Below are positions 1-12,806 of a stretch of 64,000 nt of DNA, piece by piece. The translations under genes were made by a program, and so were the position numbers. Under the pieces are notes generated by a model. That model was given only the letters and a program-made list of their open reading frames with translations, searched no databases and was not told the DNA's origin. How positions within the stretch are numbered: the stretch's first letter is position 1; the number at the start of each line of letters is the position of its first letter. This DNA is from Rhytidiadelphus loreus (taxonomy: Eukaryota > Streptophyta > Bryopsida > Hypnales > Hylocomiaceae): NCBI GenBank assembly GCA_947034895.1, contig OX344764.1, positions 61,919,348-61,983,347 of the forward strand, read 5' to 3'.

Positions 1-419
1 CATTTCGTCACGACCACCCCAAACGCTGGCTCTGCACCTTTGAAGATCTTGGGGAAGATCTTAGAAATGTCGTCATCCAGCTGATCGAATCGCCCTGCGG
101 GGATCACGAACAGAATGTGGCTATACTCCCCTTGAGTCTCCTTGAGAAACTTGTAGATGTGGTCGGTGGCATGCTTTCGATGACTTTCCGTTTCCTCGCC
201 AATTCCAACTGTGTCCACAACGTCATAACCACGTCCTTCGTGACTGGAAACAATGTCTGTCACTCCACACATTCCATCGCCCGTTTTGAATACTGGGTTA
301 TGCAGCAACTCTCCTGACACCAGCATATTCGCAATCGTCGACTTTCCTTGCCCGGTCTTGCCAAACAGCAAGACCTTCCGAATCGGCTTCGCAGGAAACA
401 CCTGATCGATCGGGGGCAT
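1..419 (-). CDS. AIG1/IAN-type GTPase, C-terminal part cut by window edge
   Basis: Reading the minus strand from the ATG at 419-417 gives 139 open codons that run off the left edge, so the C-terminus is missing. The G domain is well preserved: G1/P-loop GKTGQGKST at residues 20-28, the switch threonine region around GVTD, and G3 DTVG at residues 69-72, followed by the hydrophobic strand HILFVIP. These are marks of the AIG1 (avrRpt2-induced gene/IAN/GIMAP) GTPases, which act at membranes in defence, stress and organelle traffic in plants. The frame is open for several codons upstream of this ATG, so the start could lie in an earlier exon; the ATG is chosen because it leaves the usual short leader before the P-loop. 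It is a close paralogue of the next gene at 568-1230, in tandem on the same strand. Family assignment is firm; individual function is unknown. Confidence 0.8.
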   Translation of the reverse strand, partial: MPPIDQVFPAKPIRKVLLFGKTGQGKSTIANMLVSGELLHNPVFKTGDGMCGVTDIVSSHEGRGYDVVDTVGIGEETESHRKHATDHIYKFLKETQGEYSHILFVIPAGRFDQLDDDISKIFPKIFKGAEPAFGVVVTK

Positions 420-567
420 CTCTTCTGGCGAGCTGTCTAGTTGAGTAGAACAATCTGCGAAACGGACATGAGATTGGGGCTGGAAACTCTATTCTACACT
501 TGCAGGATAAACTCAACGCTCAGGCATTTTAATCGCGATTTGAAGGAAATGAAGAGTTGTTCAGGGT

Positions 568-1230
568 TTAGAGTTTAAGCAGACCTATGGCCGTAGCGGT
601 GTCGTCCTTGGGTTTGTAATACTGGAAGTTGTTCCTCTCAAAGAAACTATACAGCGAGGCGTCCAAGCTATCGACCCACTGCCTCCTCATTGACCTCCTC
701 CATGGAATACCCGACCCCACATCTGCTATCTTCGGATGGACGCCGAGGTAGATGTAACGGCCCGGAAGGATGAACTTGCCATACTTCTCCTGCAGAAGCT
801 TCTCGTTCGCTTGTTGCCACCTCTTCGGATCCCTGCACTCCGTCACGATCAACCCAAATGACTGCTCGGCACCTTCGAAGATCTTGAGGAAGAGCTTCCA
901 AATGTCGTCGTCCAGTTGATCGAACCTGCTCGCAGACATGACGAACAAAATGTGACTGTACTCCATGCCTTGGATCTCCTTGAGAGACTTGAAGATGAGG
1001 CCGATTGCATCATTGCAATGGATTTCAGTTTCCTCGCCAATTCCTACTGTGACCACATGGTAACCACCTCCTTCATGGCTTGCAACAGTGCCCGTCACTG
1101 CACGCATTCCATCGCCCGTTTTGAATAGTGGGCAGGGCAACAGCTCTCCTGAAACCAGCACGTTCTCTATCGTCGACAATCCTTGCCCGCTCATGCCAAA
1201 AAGCAAGAACTTCGGCTTCAAAGTAACCAT
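568..1230 (-). pseudogene. AIG1/IAN-like protein with destroyed nucleotide-binding site
   Basis: A 220-codon open frame on the minus strand aligns end to end with the neighbour at 1-419 (shared VSGELL, FKTGDGM, SSHEG-type, SHILFV and RFDQLDDDI blocks). Unlike the neighbour, its P-loop reads GMSGQGLS at residues 12-19: the invariant lysine before the serine is leucine, and the earlier lysine is methionine. The G3 box DTVG has lost its aspartate (VVTVG). Both changes should abolish GTP/Mg binding. The frame is nevertheless open for 220 codons and continues past the G domain (DPKRWQQANEK, then WRRSMRRQWVDSLD). It is therefore either a young pseudogene or an expressed pseudo-GTPase; sequence alone cannot decide. 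It is shorter than typical AIG1 proteins (about 300 residues), and no C-terminal membrane segment is visible. Tandem duplication with the upstream copy is the likely origin. Confidence 0.7.
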
Positions 1231-2238
1231 TTGGTCGGTCTGATCCTTCTTCTGGCAAGCTTATATATTAAGTTAGCTAGTTACTTGGAAACAAATGGAA
1301 TCAGCTGCAAATCGAACTAAACGAACGATAAGGTCGAGGAAACTGAATTCTAAACTTGAAGGATGAACGCTCAAACATCAACTACATATATATATGAAGC
1401 TACAGTCCAAATGTTGCAAAATGGCTGTCGATCACAAGATAGGCTCAACGCGCTCAGCCCACAGCTTGCATGTAATTGGTATGCTCGACATTTACATGGG
1501 TACCGGTTGGTGTAGCCTGACGTCAGGACACAGGAAAGAGTTGCAAGGATCTTCAGAGGTCATTGACGGTTCATGCACTGAGGAAATAATGATCCTCACT
1601 GTGCACTCGCGCGTCCGGCCGTCACAACTACTGTACTGTAGTTTTGTAATCGTGGTTTAATTGAAAGTGACGGAGATTAGTTAGACTTACAGAATGCAAG
1701 TGATCGACGGTGATCAACTGAAGAGACTCACTACTGGGTGGGTCAACAATGACAATACTGACATGATTCAACTTAGCATTCATTTAGTGTGCATTGATTG
1801 AGCTTGCGATCTACCACTTGGTGGCACAAGGAAATACTGAAAATCTTGCAGACACGAAATGCTTTAATCCCCTGCAATGGAGGTTATCTGGTTATGCTAT
1901 GTTTGTCAGTAAACAAAACAAATACCCAAAAATGCTCTGTACAGTAGTAAATGAGCTCACATAATCAGTGTGGACTCTAGAGGATTTAATTTGAATTACC
2001 GAGTTTTTCATGTTTATGCACAAATATGAGCAGAAGCTCAACAGGGCTCGCAATGATCGATCGGAGCTGGCCATGTCTGTAGCGTGAGGTTTTTAGTGGA
2101 CAAGAGTAGCTAGCTCTAGTAACCGAATTAGCTCTCTTGCATTCCCTAGAGTATATGTTCTAGCAGTCTTCGATCGAGTTTTGATTAGTGTCTTCAGTTG
2201 ACGATAATTGACTTTGCTTTAGTCCTCCAAGCTAAGTT
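1231..2238. other. Intergenic space between divergent AIG1 genes
   Basis: The AIG1-like gene on the left reads leftward and the one on the right reads rightward, so this kilobase should hold both promoters. It has a short AT dinucleotide run near 1383-1396. No convincing open frame or RNA gene is seen. Confidence 0.4.
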
Positions 2239-3048
2239 ATGTCTAACCCACCGAGAAGAAGAACCGTTCTGCTGTTCGGGAAGACGGGGGACGGAAAGTC
2301 CACACTCGCCAACATGCTCACAACCGGCGACATTGACGGCGACTTCGCATCCGGAGACTCCTACTCCTCCGTCACGAAGCAAACGAACTTCCGTACCTCC
2401 ACCTGCACCAACTGGACCGTCATCGACACCGTCGGCCTGTTCGCCACCGACAACCCCGAGCACGACCTCCAGCGCACCCTCGAGCTTCGGAACTACCTGG
2501 CGGAGACGCATCCCTCCATCGACGTCTTCTGCTATGTGAAGAAAGCCTCCAAGTTCACACGAGCAGACGAGCAATGCTGGCGAGCTTTCCACGCCTTGTT
2601 CGCGCACAACGGGAAACATCCCCACTACCACGACAACGTGCTGCTGGTGTTCACGTCTTGTAAGCGGAAGGAGTGGCTGGACGAGAATCTGAGCTTCATC
2701 AGGGAGATGATGGCGCCTCCGGTGGTTCCAAATCTTAACAGTCGTGATGAATTTGCAGTTCCGATTGTTGGGGTTGTTGACAAAGGGAGGTTTTAGTATC
2801 GGTCGATTGGTGTTGATTTCCCGCCTCATGATGAGGACTCTGTGGTGGAGAGCAAGCTTGAGAAATCGAGGTCGGAGAGCTTGAGCAATCTGAAATTGGC
2901 TATTGAGGAAGGGGAGCTTCCTCTCCGACTGTGCAAGCTCCCTGCAGTTGAACCAGTTTATAGGTCCAGGATTCTCAAAATTGTAGCGGTGGGTTGCACT
3001 GTATGTGCAGGGCTTACTGGCTTTACGTATTGGTGCATATATAGATAG
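2239..3048 (+). pseudogene. AIG1/IAN-type GTPase with in-frame amber stop and C-terminal membrane anchor
   Basis: One reading frame of 270 codons, broken only by a TAG at 2794-2796 (codon 186). Before it lies a complete AIG1 G domain: P-loop GKTGDGKST at residues 14-22, G3 DTVG at 63-66, and a DVFCYVKKASKFT strand and loop. After the TAG the same frame continues without a stop to 3048, through a charged helix and a hydrophobic segment (about codons 245-268, ILKIVAVG...TYWCIY) that looks like the tail anchor found in many AIG1/GIMAP proteins. The full length would match the family. Base composition is GC-rich like a real plant gene. Either the gene was recently lost to one nonsense mutation, or a truncated soluble GTPase of 185 residues is made, or the TAG is read through; the codon after it (TAT) is not the known strong readthrough context. 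It diverges from the two minus-strand paralogues to its left. Confidence 0.75.
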
Positions 3049-5104
3049 GCATCCTGAACCCTAAACCCCAAAATCGTATACCTCTCTAGAAGAAATTGGA
3101 ATGTGGCATATAGGGTATAGTTGTCTGCCCCTTGTGTGGCACATTTGTATTCTTTGTATTGCACTTACATCTAAGCCTGCTGGAAGGCACTCTGAATATT
3201 TGGTTCAATGCCATGGTTTGACAGTGGTGTTACTTTGACCAGTTCGAGAAAGCTGTCTTTGTGGGTGAATCAAAGTCACGGATTGATATCGATTCAGAAG
3301 AATTTTTGGTTTTCTTTTTTGTGTTGTGCGCATTGTTGAAGCAACTCTCCAGCAATTGCATCCATATTGTACACCGCCGTTTATTCTATTTAGTATGTAA
3401 TGTTCTCTCTATTTCAAAGTCTACGATGGACTAGAAACACCATGAATTAGTGCGTACCTAGTTATTAATAAAACCGTTCCTGCACTGACGAACGGCACCT
3501 AATCCAGAAGCTGATTGAGAATAGATTATTTTTATGTTGAATTATTTTCAATACTTTGAATATTCATAGTTTATTCATATGGTTTCCAAAAAATGTATGC
3601 TAAAATCATTTAGAATCGCTTTTTGACCTCCAGCAAGATTGAACAAAAGCAATCAGATTAATATGAGGAACATTCTCAATTACTTATTTGGTCGACGTCT
3701 AGTATTGAACATTACTTTACATTTCTCTAATCGTTGGGTCCTTTGTTTGTCACTGTAGTGACCACATGAAGTCCTGAAAGGGAGTCTAGTAAATGTTGTG
3801 ATTGGGAACTCACAAATTCACTTTGATTCTGTATCATTGTCCATTCCTCAAGGTGGAGAACGCACAACAGTAATGATTGTCAAATCGAGAGAGCTACATA
3901 TTGTTTCTTGTCGACCCAGAGATTGCTTGAGATAATTTTAAGTCAGACACTTGCAACATTTCTGATACTGTAAAGCAATTACAGTCCGCCAATACAATAT
4001 TGAAAGCAAAAAGGCATTCCTCAAGAGAGCGGTTAAACTTGAAAAAATCACTTCTAGAGTTGATGCCCCTTTCTCCATTGTTCCCAAAACTGTGAACATG
4101 CATGAAAAAAATGCGTTGTTATAGCAAACTTGCGTTTGTCATTGATTAATGCCGATGTCTTACTAGCGATAGTAACTACGGAAAATCTATCAATGGTGTC
4201 GGACACTGTGTAAGCTTTACATACCTATTAAGACAGCTTATCTCCACCCTTCAAACCTCAACTCCGGGTATAAATAGTGGTAGTTACCACCATTCCTACC
4301 TTTCTTTTGCAAACGGCCTGTTCTCCAACAGGCTTGTTTGCATCCCTAACCTCTTGCCAACCATCACTTGGTATAACTTAGAGGTTCATCAGAATTGAAA
4401 AAACAAGCCATCCTACTCTTCAACCATCCTCGATGACCACTGGATGTGGAGAGGGACTAAGACGGTCTCCAGTTGTCTGGTAGAGTGCATGGACGTATGC
4501 CTTCAGGGTCTAAATAAAATTCTTCTACAACGACGGATCTGTAGCCCTGGTCATAGTAAGCCAAAACCGTCAGACTTGAGTAAAGTCAGCACTTCTCGAA
4601 CCACATCAGCGTTAAGGCTCGTTGCTGTACTGTCGATGTTTCTCCTAAATGTTGAGTCGCCAGGCCTGTGAAATCCAATACTCCACATCAGCAAATCATC
4701 TGTTATAAAGTTTCAAACAAACGCCTCCTCATGAACTTAAACGACAGCCATAACCTCGTTGCAAGGGGAAGCATAATTCCACATTTCAGAAGCAAGGGCT
4801 TTTTGTCTCGTCACAATAAGCAATATCGGGGTACTTGCACCGACATGGTGATGTCAACACCATTTCTAGTAGCTTACACCAGTTGCAGACCTAGATTCCA
4901 TTAAACCTGGAATAACGGTAGTAGCAACTTCACAGTAGACAGATTACAATGCCTCTCAAATTAAAGAACCGAGGGAGATGTTTGTGCAGGGCAGATGGCA
5001 TTCTCAAATACCCCTCCACGTGCGTAAACAAAACCAACAGCCTACGCAAAGATGAGGAGAAGGAACCAGAAGCAGTCGAGGATCTACTGGTGGAGTAGCA
5101 TACC
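3049..5104. other. Intergenic, 3' flanks of AIG1 gene and MLH1
   Basis: The AIG1-like gene and MLH1 converge here, so 3' untranslated sequence of both is expected. I see only short chance frames. A TATAAATA motif occurs near 4268 on the plus strand, but no gene follows it that I can recognise. Confidence 0.35.
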
Positions 5105-8100
5105 TTAGCAGCGTTCAAATATTTTATAAAGATTCTCAAGGCACGCTACCTGTATTCAAACAAAAGGTCAGGTTAATTAACTAGACTTGACTTTGCGACA
5201 AATGAACAGATTTTAGCATAATGAAGCACAATTAAAGCTATGCAACGCTGCCTCCATGCAGAATCACACCTGTACAGCGGTACCATCATTGGCCATGTGA
5301 TTTGGAGGCTTTAAAAAGAGCTTCATTGCTGGAAATAAAACATGCTGGATTGTCCACTCCCTCTGCGCCCAAGCAGATTCAGCCTCCGCTCTCATGTCAC
5401 TCTCCAAATCATCAGAACCTCCAGCTTGTTCTTCAGAGCAATCTGTAAAGTAGGCACTTGAAGTGAGGAAAAACAGAATCTCAATGCAACCGAGTAAAAT
5501 AGCGAATAGCGTCTTCTGCGTGAGGTGTCGTGAGGCTGACCCATGGGTAGAGGGTCTTACCAGTAATCAAGGCCTGCTTGGATTTACCAACATAATAGGT
5601 CTGAGAATGTTCATCACCATTTGGATTTGGCAAAAAAGGTGGATGCATAGCATAAAAATCAGCCATGGCAGCAGCAAAAGTCTCAAAACACTCCATTTCA
5701 TTTTCCCAGTCAACCTGGTTGAGAAAAAAATAGGGAAATGGTGAGATTGCATAAGTTGATAGCATATCGAGGCTGGTATTGAATGGATACGAAAAGAGCA
5801 CTCGTAGTACAAGGCTTGATCACCTAAAGTTGTCCGGTGGCTGGAGCACTCTAGATCGAGACGACAAGTTGACACTTTAAATTTGTGTTTCGCCTGAAAT
5901 CAAAAGGGGTCGTTTGGAACATTATTCTTACATTATTTCCAAGATTCAAAACAAAACTTGGTAGCCGATCCATATCCGGAGTGTACTGATCCAATACCAC
6001 AGGTAGTGTACAGAGATTTCCCAACTCATCAATCTCAACAGAAAAATACTCCTTGAGCATTTCTGCTTTGCATATCAGCAGCTCCACATTTAACTGCACA
6101 CATCAAGAACACAAAAAGTCTGATATTGACAACAACTTTTGACATATGGTCAGCAGAGATTGAGACAACCCAAAGTAATAGTGGTCAGCACTCCATCTAA
6201 AATGCCCTTCTCCACCATGTCAATCAGATCTTCGTCCAATTTCGCTATTGTACTACTAAGAGTCTCGAAGCGTTAGGAATGAAAGAAATCACGCAACACA
6301 AGAGATACCACGACCTTTACCTGCGCAATCTGGTCCTTAGGTCCATCGCTCTCATTCCAGCGGCCCATGCGCTCTTCTTCATCCAGCGCTAGCATTAGGA
6401 GTTCCAGTAAAGGGGCAGGGGTGCTCAGACGCATGACGTTGAAATGTGCAAAGCGTCGAAGAACTTGCTGATAGACCAGCTCCTTACTGCCAAATTTCAA
6501 TAAGAATTATTGAAGAGCCTATCACGAGCAACATGGACTCAACAGTTGCAGAGGTTCTTGCAGCTGATACGCCTTGCTACAGGAACCGAAGATTAAACTA
6601 TCACCACTCTAACAATCATACAATTCTTAACTTTGCAGTGTATGCTTCACATAGACAATGAATGATCTGCTGTGTATTCATGACGAGCCCACGTACACTG
6701 GCTGAGTATTACAAAAAGAGTCATACTCAATACGCAACTCTCGACACACTTGCGCATACTTAAGCAAGGTCATAAGTCTCCATGTCGAACTTCCCCAACT
6801 CCACGCCAGCTATACTACAGCAAAGTGCAGTGACAAATCTGAAAGTCATTGCTGCATTCCTCCTTACAAAACAGCGTCTCACCTGAGATTGACAACATTC
6901 AACACATACAGTCGGGTCTTGCACTGTGCCAAAGCTAACACATCATCAGCCATGCCTACATAAGTACACTGCTTGATGATCTCCGTCAATCCTGCAGAAA
7001 GCAATAAACCGAAGAAATGGTTAATGTCCGTATCTTTGAGCTCAAGCCAACATGCGAGTTGAATGGCATTCTAATTCTAAGATTACAAATCACGCACCTG
7101 AATGTGTCTGACGATCAACCGCGGCAAGGAGCTCCTGAACACTGGTGAGATCTGCACTTTCTTTCGGATTTCGGCGCTGCCTGACTGTCCGCCTGCAAGC
7201 ATAAGCCAGTTTAAAGATTTAGGATTGGCTAACACAGTCAGTATTCGCCGGAGGACATCTACACTTCAATTTAACAGAAGTCACTAACAAATATGCTGAT
7301 GACCCATGACAATTTCCGTAATTTAACAGAACCTGATTCTTGCCAGGTCATTTTCGGTCAGCGAGGGTTCATCAGCCGCACCCCTTTTCTTGTGCAAGAA
7401 CGCGTGAAGCCGGCCTGCTGGGTTCATAGAGTCTACTCGCACCAGCTTGTTCACTGGCGCTTTCTGAGAGATAACCACTGCACACGACACAGAACTCAAC
7501 CGTCAAATTACGGTGTCATATGGATCTTGCGCAAAAACTCTCTCGAAATAAATTTCAACCAATATGGACGGAGATAGACTGATAAAAACAGGTTCTCAAT
7601 AGAAGGCATGTTCATTATGTTGGATTTAGTAGCAGCTGCACAACCTCCGAGTGAAGCTCCGAATCATCACCTGGTGGTGATGGAGAAGGGCTGCCTTCTT
7701 GCCTTGGAGTCCCCACTATCGAGGCTCCTGGGAGTAACGTCTGAAGCTCACCATGTGCCACATAACATGTCAGGTTCTCTCCAACTACTCTGAAGAATTA
7801 ACTTCAAGTGGTCATACCAGCTCAATAACAAGTCGGCATGCCACAAATTCCAAAAATTATGGTTGAGGTATTCACAAAAGACAACAACGAGTACATAAAC
7901 ACTCCGACTTTTTGAGAACAGCCGACTCCGAAGCGATAGAATAGTTATTGGAAATATATTAGTATGGTGCTCAAAAGACCTTGAACACTTGTCATCTCGA
8001 CGTAGAAGGTGCCTGAGTGGTGGGTGGTTAGGAGTGAAATACCTGCGTAGAAAACGTCCGAGTATTGTTGGATTCCAACAATTTGGTCTCCACTGCTTGT

Positions 8101-11040
8101 TGTATAGTGTCAACTAAACTTTCTTGGTTCAAAAAGCTCACCTGCCAAGTTCTCCATGCAAATATAATACCCATTAGCAACCTCAATGCATGGAAAGATG
8201 GTCCTACAGAAAATATGAAACAAGTTGCTCCATATAATTCCATGATAGATAACTACTTCATCCAGCCCCTAGATGTTCAATCAGCTAACCCATGAAGACT
8301 AACATGCTGCTATCCTATGAAGATTAACTTGCACTGATACGATTTTAATGCAAGACAATAGGTTTAAATTCGGACACAAATCCATTACAAACAAATGTGA
8401 GAGAAACAACACAATTACCTCGCGCTTGGTTGGATGGACATTCACATCTACATGTTCAGGAGGTAAATGTATAGACATGTAGATGAAGGGCTTCGAGGCC
8501 TTTGGTAGAATTGTTGCATACACCAACTCGATGGCTTTCCTCAGTGCGCCACAATCCACCAGTCGATCTGCAGATCAGAATCATAAGAATCGGGACTTCT
8601 AGTACATGCTCACATGAGAACTGGATCAGCCTTTGCTATAAAGTAGATGGCAGAGAAAATACGTGATTACATCATGTGTAAGAAATGTGTAAGAAATTTA
8701 TTGCGTGTCGAAAAGAGTCTCGAAGAAGGGATCAAACTATATCCTATACAGAACAAGATAGAGAGTTTTAAGTCTGGGTTTCTATTGCTCCACAAAACTA
8801 GTACCAACATAATCTTTTTAAATTGCACATACCGTTGATGAACAAAACCATGATTGACCGCTTCGAGCTATAATTAGCACTAGAAATCAGACCATCCATT
8901 TTGAAAGTAGAGCCTGCTGGATTGTCGTCTGATGCTGAGATTGCAATCATCTCACGTGCCACTCCAGGCCCATACACAGCCCTAATGGTATCTGTTTGCG
9001 AAGATGAACCAACTGTATGCACGTCCGCTCGACTGTCGCCATGCTAAAAATAACACTCAGATTCAGAGCGTGATACAGTAAAGAGTTATCAAGAAAGATA
9101 CAAAATTGTACTGTACAGGCACTCACGGATGGCGGTCAAGAGCTTGTACCTTCTTACACGAGAAGCTAACACCAACTTTGTGGATCGCATAACGGCTCAC
9201 CACATCCAGGATGCGACCATATTCTTCACTGAGGTTCTTGAAAGCCTTCCTCCGTGCAGTCACGTTATAGAATAGATTCTCTACCTGAACAGAGTTTCAA
9301 AATCAACCAATCGGCAAACCATATTCGCCCCGACGACTAAAACCAACTATCAGATACTGGACAATTATACTGCAATTGAGACTACTTCAGGATGTGTAGA
9401 AGCTGACCGTGATTTGTGTTCCTTTGACGGCTGCACAAGGACGAGCTTCTCCCTCCATCTGCCCATCCTTATATGATACCCTGCCAGGATCCAGGTTTTG
9501 AAGTCAGAGCATCCACCACCAGTCAGTATCGAATGCTTAAGAAACTCGGATACCACAGAAAGAGAACTAAATGGTCAGCTTACTTCAGCAGGTCCCTTGC
9601 AATCAACAGCTAACTATCCTAAGACAACTAATTAAGATAGAGGATACTAGAACCATTAGGGACGTAATCCCGTCTCCTATACCAACCCCTGTTACCAGCT
9701 GCAACTCATCTGTTCATACACTTTAAGCATTTTAACCAGTTTGTTGGAGTATGACTAGCAAGTTGTGTAAGCATGACTTGGTGAAATGTCTATGGCCACT
9801 GATCTTTGAATGGACATGGGGTTGTTTACTGTCACTCGTACTGGTCTACAACCTCTCCCTTTCAAATTCCATAAGAAATTCATACATAGTGATAAAATTT
9901 GATATCAACGGATTCGGCTGTTGTACCCAAAGTGATTCCTCCAAAGCTCTATAGTGATCTCTCAAAAATCACACTCCAAGGAATTGGTAAAAATGCTTAA
10001 AGTGAGGCAAATAGTATCCTCTACCTTAGGTCAGAAATCATACTTACTTGTATCCGTGTGGTTGACCTGCTGTCATGGTGGTGACACTGAGATGGGCCAC
10101 AAATGTTATGCTGGCCAGTGCTTCACCCCTAAAGCCCAGAGTACTAATGGTCTCCAAGTCCTCGTACTCCCTCAACTTCGATGTTGTGTGCCGTTCACAG
10201 AGGAGTGGCAGATCTTCATACTGAAAGACGATGAACACTTCATAATACACATAAATTCTTTGACTACCTATTAACGTCGTACAATGTAAACTAAACGGTA
10301 GAAAATACTTCTCCAGTGAAGGCAGTGAACACCCACTGCAAGTTAGTTCGTAGACACAGGATCCCTCAAAAGTGACTAAACAAATTTAGAACAATCCTTA
10401 CCACAACCGGTTTGAGACTCTACTATTCAAACAGGAGAAGACGGTGCAAATCTTCATTTAAATGTAAACCCTGCACCTTAAACCCTCCATTTAATATAAA
10501 TTGGCCATCAGTTTCTTGGATTCAATTAATCTTCTTGAGAAACATTTGAAACTCTTGAAATCTTCAATTTCTAGAGGTCTAAAAACATCTCTGCTGAGCA
10601 AATTTAGGGTTCAATTTGTGACCAGATACCTGTTATCAGTAAATTAAGATTGAATTAATTATTGTCGAAGTCCACTGTTAACTCAATCTCGTGGCGAGCT
10701 TGCTTCATCTCTCACTCTTAGCTAAAAACTGAATCCTCCTAAAATTGCAATAACCCCTCTCCTAATTGTATGCAAACGAAACGTCTCGATTTCAAATTCT
10801 GTGACATACCCGAATGCCGTGTCCGTTATCAACGATTTGAATGAGCTTCACACCGCCATCCTTGACAGTAATGCCAATGCTCGTGGCCCCGGCGTCCAAG
10901 CTATTCTCGAGAAGCTCCTTCAACGCGGACGCGGGTCTCTGAATGACCTCCCCGGCAGCAATTCGATTCACCACCGCTTCTTCGAGACGCCTGATCGGAG
11001 GAGGAGTGGCCATGGCTGCCACATCCGTCGTGTCGCCCAT
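5105..11040 (-). CDS. MLH1: DNA mismatch repair protein MLH1 (16 exons, complete)
   Basis: MutL-homologue ATPase that partners PMS1/MLH3 in nuclear mismatch repair and meiotic crossover resolution. Sixteen exons with GT-AG ends and matching phases (minus strand): 11040-10810, 10220-10048, 9480-9408, 9284-9150, 9043-8833, 8567-8419, 8141-8043, 7740-7671, 7477-7333, 7192-7098, 6991-6883, 6486-6321, 6093-5932, 5714-5561, 5442-5270, 5149-5105. They join to 2190 bp, 729 residues, close to plant MLH1 length. GHKL ATPase motifs: [11 protein letters not shown] (42-52), DNGHGI (71-76), GFRGEAL (106-112) and GTQIT (155-159). The [10 protein letters not shown] block ends the N-terminal domain; a short Pro/Ser-rich linker follows (exon 8). 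The C-terminal dimerisation domain holds [12 protein letters not shown] and [10 protein letters not shown] and ends in the conserved FERC. Start: the first ATG of [10 protein letters not shown]; the second at residue 10 is an alternative. No disabling change seen. Introns are about 75-740 bp. Confidence 0.96.
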
Positions 11041-12806
11041 AGCGAACGCCGACCTCGCACCCTATTCCTTCACTCCGCTCGGCTGAAGCTCCATAACAAC
11101 AGAAATCGACCGCCAGCGTGCAATAACTTGCCCCATTTCAAGCAGAAATCGCAGGATGGGACTCAGGTGCATTCACATGACTCGAAACTGCGATTTCCAA
11201 CACGAAAAAACGAAATTTAAGATGAGAAAACTCATGCGCGAGTATTGATTCACGAAATCCGCAGCCAGAATTACCATGTTGCGCGCTAACTTAGAGAGGA
11301 CTCGGTGGCTTGATGAAGCACGAGCTGACCTGGCGACTGACTGGATTGTTTTCCGGTGAAATCCAGTAGAAATTTGTCTCGCTGGAATGGCACGTCCTAC
11401 GTGGCAAGCGGTGCGCTGGCAAATGTTGACCAACTTCTCTATTATCACATCTTTGTTCTGTCACCAACCCCTAGAGTTTTGATTCATCATGCTCAAATAC
11501 AACACCATACAAGTTGAATTGAAATTCATTATCATTTTAAGCTTCTCATAATTACATGTGGGCAGTGAATCAATGATTGAAATTGGGAGTGTCATTGGAT
11601 CTTGCTCAACATGAATACAATCTTTCATTACTTATGTATACCTCAATTTGTGCACCTTTTATGTCAAATATGCAAAAAATATCAAGTTGTGTGCAAAATT
11701 GGGCTTCTTGAACTTTACAAGCTTAGAAGTTTGAAAAGCCATTTCTTATCAAGTATATTCACTTGAGTATTTGTATTTTGTATTTCAACACAATTGTATT
11801 ACTATAGACCACATTATCATATTTGAAGTACAATTTCAAACCATCACATATAGTAAATACAAATACAAAGTCATATTTTCATATATTGTGAGATTTATTT
11901 ATAGAACTTTCTACAATGTAAATATATATCGTTCCATAGGCTCTAGACAGTTCAAAACTTGCTTTGTATTTGCTCCATGATATTCTCCTATATTATTAAA
12001 AAAAATAGGATAATAAAGACTTCAATAAATTTGATACTGTTGTTATTTAACTTGCATTATAACTTCAAATATTTTTTTGAATGTTGTCTTTTACATGCAA
12101 TACTACATTGCCACAATCTTATAGAACTCTTTATAATCTTGTGAAATGTAGAAACTTAAATTGTGGCAATAAAATAGATTCTTGAATGAAGAAACTAATT
12201 AATAAATCACATACTAGGCTTCATATAGATACTAAGGTATTTCTTTTGTAAATTTCAAATGTTCAAAGCGTGGAAAAATTACTCACAAGAGAATTCTAGT
12301 GATGGTAAAAAAATTAGCATTTGAACATCCATATTCTTTCAATAGAACTATTTAAGATTTGTTTTACATGGACTTTGAAGTTAGGTTTATCTTATGAAGA
12401 TCACTTGCAAAAAATTATAGTTAATTAGGAAATATGGCCTTTAATATAACAAATTTTATACTTCATAGTATTGAATTAAAGAGGTCAAGAACCTCTTTAG
12501 AGAGAAAGATATATAATGCTTGTATTCCTTTTCCATCAATTAGAATGAATTTTTGGGCCAATTGTTATGTGTTTCAACTTTCATAAATATATTTTAAAAT
12601 TTTGGTGAATAGACTCAAAGTTTTGTAAAGAATCTTTAGGAATTAAGCCAATCAACAAATTTTAATTTTGCCCTATCTCTATTCAAGTTTTTAATACTCA
12701 TCCAATCTTTAATGGATTGATGGTTAGGCTTAAAATCTTTGTTATTTGTAGTAATTAGAAATGTATATATTTTTTGGAAAGTGGTTTAGTCAACAAAATC
12801 ATTTTA
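11041..12806. other. MLH1 upstream flank and AT-rich desert
   Basis: The first few hundred bases are of normal composition and should contain the MLH1 promoter and 5' leader. From about 11.45 kb the sequence turns strongly AT-rich, with no gene visible. Confidence 0.4.

Noticed and set aside
2194..2829. A 211-codon minus-strand frame
   Set aside because: Antisense shadow of the GC-rich AIG1 G-domain frame; no domain of its own.
4262..4300. TATAAATA box near 4268 as promoter of a new gene
   Set aside because: Only short chance frames follow, and the region is the 3' side of MLH1.
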